From: an uncultured Phycisphaerales bacterium
Lineage (GTDB): Bacteria > Planctomycetota > Phycisphaerae > Phycisphaerales > UBA1924
Assembly: GCA_903929885.1 (NCBI GenBank)
Contig: CAIYWI010000097.1
Coordinates: 62,001-126,000, forward strand
Direction: 5' to 3'
DNA length: 64,000 nucleotides
A program made the position numbers and the translations under genes. The notes under the pieces are model-generated. The model saw only the letters and a list, made by a program, of their open reading frames with translations, was not told the DNA's origin and did not search any database. This document shows positions 60,576 to 64,000 of this stretch, piece after piece; positions within the stretch are counted from its first letter, which is position 1, and each line of letters starts with the position of its first letter.

Positions 60576-61616
60576 ATGGCAACACCGCCAGAGGTTCGGC
60601 CGCCGCGACTGTCGATCTCGATGGGTGATCCATCGGGCATCGGCCCGGAGGTGATCGTCAAGTCTCTGGCCACGCCGGCAGTGCGTTCGCTGGCCGACTT
60701 CACGGTGCACGGCCTCCACGGGCCGATGGCCGCTGCGGCACGTGCGGCGGGCATCGACCCGTTCTGGACTCGCGTGTCGCCGCAGCACCGAGGGCTGGAA
60801 GCGCCGGGCGTGACGCTGGTCGACGAGGAACTGGCGGGCGCGACGTCGTCGCCGGCCCCGAACTCGGCCGAGGGAGGGCGGCTGTCGTTCGCCTGGGTGC
60901 TCCGCGCGATGGACGACGTGAAGGCGGGCGCGGCGGGGATGGTGACGGCGCCGATCAGCAAGCAGGCCTGGGCTCTGGCCGGACACGGCGACTTCCCTGG
61001 ACACACGGAACTCGTGGCCTCGAGGTGGTCATCGGAGCGATACGCGATGTTCTTTCATGCGCCGCCGTGCGAATCGGGGCCCGGCCTGAACGTGATCCTC
61101 GCCACGGTGCACATTCCACTGTCGCAGGTGTCGCGCCACCTGACCGTGAGCCGTGTCGTCGACACCATCGAACTCGCCCAGGAAACGATGCGACGGCTCG
61201 GCGTAGACGCCCCCAACATCGGCGTGTGCGGGCTGAACCCGCACGCCGGGGAGGGCGGCTTGCTGGGCACGGAGGACGCAGAGGTCATCACGCCGGCGAT
61301 CGCGGCCTGCCGCGGGCGGGGGACGCTCGCGACCGGGCCGCATCCGGCGGACACGATCTTCTCACACTCGCTCTGGCGGGAAGGCCGACGGCCTCGCCAC
61401 GACGTGGTGGTCGCGATGTACCACGACCAGGGGCTCGCCACGCTCAAGACGCTGGCGTGGGATCGTGCGGTGAACATGACGGTGGGCGTGCCCATCGTGC
61501 GAACCAGCCCCGACCACGGGACCGGGTTCGACATCGCAGGCAGGAACATCGCCAATCCCGGCAGCATGATCGCCGCCATCGAACTGGCCGCCCGAATGGC
61601 TTCATCACGAGCATGA
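60576..61616 (+). CDS. pdxA: 4-hydroxythreonine-4-phosphate dehydrogenase PdxA
   Basis: PdxA oxidises 4-phosphohydroxythreonine in the DXP-dependent route to pyridoxal phosphate. The 346-residue protein has SISMGDPSGIGPEVIVKS near the N-terminus, TAPISKQAW, the zinc-ligand His in GHTELVA, HIPLSQV, GLNPHAGEGGL, the second His in AMYHDQGL, and VRTSPDHGTGFDIAG. It is full length. TATCGT is 5 nt before the ATG at 60576. yggS, a B6 homeostasis gene, is 4 kb upstream. Confidence 0.96.
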   Translation: MATPPEVRPPRLSISMGDPSGIGPEVIVKSLATPAVRSLADFTVHGLHGPMAAAARAAGIDPFWTRVSPQHRGLEAPGVTLVDEELAGATSSPAPNSAEGGRLSFAWVLRAMDDVKAGAAGMVTAPISKQAWALAGHGDFPGHTELVASRWSSERYAMFFHAPPCESGPGLNVILATVHIPLSQVSRHLTVSRVVDTIELAQETMRRLGVDAPNIGVCGLNPHAGEGGLLGTEDAEVITPAIAACRGRGTLATGPHPADTIFSHSLWREGRRPRHDVVVAMYHDQGLATLKTLAWDRAVNMTVGVPIVRTSPDHGTGFDIAGRNIANPGSMIAAIELAARMASSRA

Positions 61617-61644
61617 GGCCCGTCCGACGGCGGAGAGGCGCGGC

Positions 61645-62748
61645 TCAGACATTGAAGAGGAAGTGGCAGATGTCCCCGTCCTTCATGACGTAGTCCTTGC
61701 CTTCGACCCGCATCTTGCCGGCTTCCTTGATGGCCTTCTCGCTCTTGTACTTCTCGAGGTCGGCGAGGGAATAGACCTCGACCCGGATGAAGCCCTTCTC
61801 GAAATCGGTGTGGATGACGCCGGCGGCCTGCGGCGCGGTGGCGCCGACGGGAACGGTCCAGGCACGGACTTCCTTCTCGCCCGCGGTGAAATAGCTCTGG
61901 AGGCCCAGAAGGCGATAGGTCGCGTGAGCGACCGATTCGAGCGCCGGCTCGGACAGGCCGAGCGCCTCGAGCATCTCCTGACGCTCGCCGTCGGGCATGG
62001 TCGCCAGTTCGCTCTCGATTTTCGCGCAGACGGCGACGACCTCCGAACCCTCGGCCGCCGCGTGCGCACGCACCTTCATGCAGGCCTCGCCCTGCCCTTG
62101 CAGATCGTCCTCGTCGACGTTCATGACGTACAGCACGCGTTTGCCGGTGATGAGCCCCAACTGCTTCAGTTGACGGAGTTGCTCAGGGTCGTCGAACTTC
62201 GCGGAGCGGGCGGGCTTGCCCGCGCCGAGCACGGGCTGAAGGCGCTTGAGCACCTCGAAGCGTGCGACATCTTCCGGCTTGCCGCTCTTGGCCGCGCGCT
62301 CGGCCTTCCCCAGCGCGCCATCGACGGTCTGGAGGTCGGCGAGAATGAGTTCGGTGGCGATGATGTCGATGTCTCGCATCGGGTCGACCGAACCCGCCAC
62401 GTGGAGGATGTCCTCCCCGCCGGGCGCCTTGGTGAAGCAGCGGACCACCTGCAGGATGGCATCGACCTCGCGGATGTGGCTGAGGAACTTGTTGCCCAAC
62501 CCCTCGCCCACGCTCGCACCCTTGACGATGCCGGCGATGTCCACGAGCTTGAGGGCCGCGGGAACCACCTTCTGGGGCGGAATGTACTTCGTGATCTGGT
62601 CGAGCCGCTTGTCGGGAATGGGAACGATGCCCACGTTGGGCTCGATGGTGGCGAACGGGTAGTTCGCGGCGAGCGCGCCGGCCTTGGTGAGGGCGTTGAA
62701 GAGGGTGCTCTTGCCTACGTTGGGCAGTCCGACGATGCCGGCTTCCAT
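61645..62748 (-). CDS. ychF: Ribosome-binding ATPase YchF (OLA1 family)
   Basis: YchF is an Obg-related NTPase that prefers ATP and binds ribosomes. The 367-residue protein has G1 GLPNVGKS (7-14), a [11 protein letters not shown] segment, G3 [27 protein letters not shown], and the NxxE G4 variant NVDEDD typical of YchF. The C-terminal TGS-like domain ends with [10 protein letters not shown]. The ATG at 62748 is preceded by an AAAGGA-type site about 14 nt upstream. TACACT lies about 85 nt upstream and the leader contains a GC-rich GGGGCCCC palindrome. Confidence 0.97.
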   Translation of the reverse strand: MEAGIVGLPNVGKSTLFNALTKAGALAANYPFATIEPNVGIVPIPDKRLDQITKYIPPQKVVPAALKLVDIAGIVKGASVGEGLGNKFLSHIREVDAILQVVRCFTKAPGGEDILHVAGSVDPMRDIDIIATELILADLQTVDGALGKAERAAKSGKPEDVARFEVLKRLQPVLGAGKPARSAKFDDPEQLRQLKQLGLITGKRVLYVMNVDEDDLQGQGEACMKVRAHAAAEGSEVVAVCAKIESELATMPDGERQEMLEALGLSEPALESVAHATYRLLGLQSYFTAGEKEVRAWTVPVGATAPQAAGVIHTDFEKGFIRVEVYSLADLEKYKSEKAIKEAGKMRVEGKDYVMKDGDICHFLFNV

Positions 62749-62885
62749 GGACGAATCGCTTCCTTTCGCTGCCCCGAGGGCCGCTGGGGCCCCTCCGGGG
62801 CCCCGGGCGTATCGCCGGGGGAGCGGAGTGTAGTCGGGCGGGGCCATCGCCCGTGCATCACGACGACCCGGGAGGCGTGCTTCCC

Positions 62886-62891
62886 TACCCT
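62886..62891 (+). promoter_or_regulatory. Putative -10 element TACCCT, leaderless small-protein gene
   Basis: The sequence reads TACCCT-tcctc-GTG, a 5-nt gap with no SD. It supports the GTG start. Confidence 0.45.
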
Positions 62892-62896
62892 TCCTC

Positions 62897-63310
62897 GTGC
62901 CGCCGAACGATTCGACCCAGCATTCCAGTCTTGACGAGCAGGACCCTCGCTTTCCGAGCGGTCCATGGTTCGGCTTCTATCGCCAGGGAGGCACGCAGAG
63001 TCGCCAGCGGTTCACGTTGCGATTCCGCGACGGAACGGTGCACGGCGAAGGGAAGGATCCCGTGGCCCCTTTCATCGTCACCGGCACCTATTGCACCGAC
63101 ACGGGCGTCGTGCACCTGACCAAGTCGTACGACAACTACCGCGTCTTCTATCGCGGCACCAGCCTGCCTGACGACGGGATTCCGGGCGTCTGGACCATTC
63201 CCTACTTCGGCGGCGTCATCACCGACTCGGGCGAGTTCCACATCTGGCCCGACGAACTCGCGATGGAGGAGGTCCGCCGTCTCGCTCGCGAGGAGCCGGT
63301 GCCCGCCTGA
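62897..63310 (+). CDS. Conserved small hypothetical protein, beta-rich
   Basis: The 137-residue product has no recognised function. It has the pattern [27 protein letters not shown], then [30 protein letters not shown] and GEFHIWPDE. Repeated G-x-G and aromatic strands suggest a small beta barrel, similar in outline to avidin/lipocalin-like domains. No signal peptide or helix is seen. The GTG at 62897 has TACCCT 5 nt upstream. It lies between ychF (divergent) and hutU (57 bp downstream). Confidence 0.7.
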   Translation: MPPNDSTQHSSLDEQDPRFPSGPWFGFYRQGGTQSRQRFTLRFRDGTVHGEGKDPVAPFIVTGTYCTDTGVVHLTKSYDNYRVFYRGTSLPDDGIPGVWTIPYFGGVITDSGEFHIWPDELAMEEVRRLAREEPVPA

Positions 63311-63366
63311 TGCGTCGCTCGCCCCGCAACAGCCGAGCATCCTCGGTTCACCCAAACACCTTCGCC

Positions 63367-64000
63367 ATGCCCACCACCAGCACCACGCGTCGTCCGAAGT
63401 TCACTTCCGCACCCGCCCCGGCAAAGCCGGTGGCAGGAGCGGCGTTCATCCTCCCCGCCGCGTTGCCCGGCGCGCGTCCGGTGCGTGCGCCCCGCGGCGC
63501 GCGAAAGAGCTGCCGCACGTGGCAGGCGGAGGCGGCGATGCGGATGCTGATGAACAACCTCGATCCGCAGGTGGCCGAGCGACCCGATGCGCTCGTGGTG
63601 TACGGCGGCCGGGGCCAGGCGGCTCGCTCGTGGGACGCCTTCGACGCGATCGTCGCGACGCTCCGCACGCTGAAGGCCGACGAGACGCTCCTGGTCCAGA
63701 GCGGCAAGCCCGTGGGCGTCGTGACGACGCACGAGGACGCCCCCCGCGTGCTGATCGCCAACTCCAACCTCGTGCCGGCGTGGGCCACGCAGGCGAAGTT
63801 CGACGAACTCGCGGCCGCCGGGCTCATGATGTACGGTCAGATGACCGCCGGATCGTGGATCTACATCGGCACCCAGGGCATCCTGCAAGGCACGCACGAG
63901 ACCTTCGCCGAATGCGGGCGGACCCACTTCGGGGGCACCCTCGCGGGACGGCTGTGCGTCACCGGCGGTTGCGGCGGCATGGGCGGCGCCCAGCCGCTGG
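63367..64000 (+). CDS. hutU: Urocanate hydratase HutU, N-terminal part (3' truncated)
   Basis: HutU adds water to urocanate in histidine breakdown, using tightly bound NAD. The gene runs off the window; 211 codons are present. Recognised blocks are [73 protein letters not shown] and the Gly-rich [12 protein letters not shown] at the edge, the NAD-binding region. The first 45 residues are Ala/Pro/Arg-rich and look like an extra tail. The ATG at 63367 has no clear SD. hutH and hutI are not in view. Confidence 0.95.
   Translation, partial: MPTTSTTRRPKFTSAPAPAKPVAGAAFILPAALPGARPVRAPRGARKSCRTWQAEAAMRMLMNNLDPQVAERPDALVVYGGRGQAARSWDAFDAIVATLRTLKADETLLVQSGKPVGVVTTHEDAPRVLIANSNLVPAWATQAKFDELAAAGLMMYGQMTAGSWIYIGTQGILQGTHETFAECGRTHFGGTLAGRLCVTGGCGGMGGAQPL

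Overview
The window comes from a high-GC bacterium, most likely a Planctomycetota member of the Phycisphaerae type. The evidence is a prepilin-like secreted protein with an FTLIELLVVIAIIALLIGVLLPALGKAR-type N-terminus, several proteins with N-terminal zinc ribbons (C-x2-C then CPxCG), Ala/Lys/Pro-rich histone-H1-like tails, an unusual dnaA, and an outer-membrane/LPS toolkit (kdsA, a TolC-like lipoprotein, lspA). I see no rRNA, insertion sequence, prophage or CRISPR array. The content is mostly chromosomal housekeeping.

Layout. 1-1425: end of a molybdopterin formate dehydrogenase gene facing fdhD. 1503-4009: tRNA-Arg(CCT), then a TPP riboswitch and thiC. 4002-5606: a secreted Cys-rich protein ending in an AMOP-like domain. 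5819-9624 (minus): fabD, a lipoprotein, fabG and an ATP-grasp enzyme. 9693-13095: PH-domain protein, aat, and a prepilin-like cluster with two small membrane proteins. 13131-16511: kdsA, proB, proA. 16587-18957: rpmA, a hypothetical protein, a GNAT protein. 18958-21200: a candidate replication origin and dnaA. 21223-23342: ABC-2 exporter. 23367-27517 (minus): ftsK and a sigma-70 factor. 28160-33153: sod, an esterase, proS, a DinB-like protein. 33196-39418: Sua5, a TolC-like lipoprotein, an SH3-like protein and a FIST protein. 39437-44122: fumarylacetoacetase, a zinc-ribbon membrane protein, a minimal zincin and sppA. 44157-48262: tRNA-Ala(TGC), DUF429, an EamA transporter, an atypical SDR and a muconate-semialdehyde-type ALDH. 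48345-51902 (minus): nfo, TPR lipoprotein, queF, yhaM. 52012-58006: Ysc84-like lipoprotein, a polytopic membrane protein, GNAT, peroxiredoxin, yggS, and dksA-lspA. 58228-64000: a fused ABC permease, FKBP, pdxA, ychF, a small conserved protein and the start of hutU.

Working together: thiC/TPP and pdxA/yggS cover B1 and B6 metabolism. fabD/fabG, kdsA and lspA serve envelope biogenesis. proB/proA make proline. FAH, hutU and the SDR/ALDH pair point to amino-acid catabolism. ftsK and dnaA handle the chromosome.

The most interesting pattern is not a gene. A TANNNT hexamer (mostly TACNNT or TATCNT) lies 5-10 nt upstream of the start codon of at least 13 genes that begin transcription units, usually with no Shine-Dalgarno. 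The same hexamers sit 9 and 13 nt before the two tRNAs and just before the TPP riboswitch. This suggests widespread leaderless transcription from minus-10-only promoters, next to a second class of genes with real SD leaders. Other points worth a look are the bacterial AMOP-like domain, H1-like tails fused to DksA and DinB domains, and the dnaA-upstream region with a perfect TTATCCACA box.
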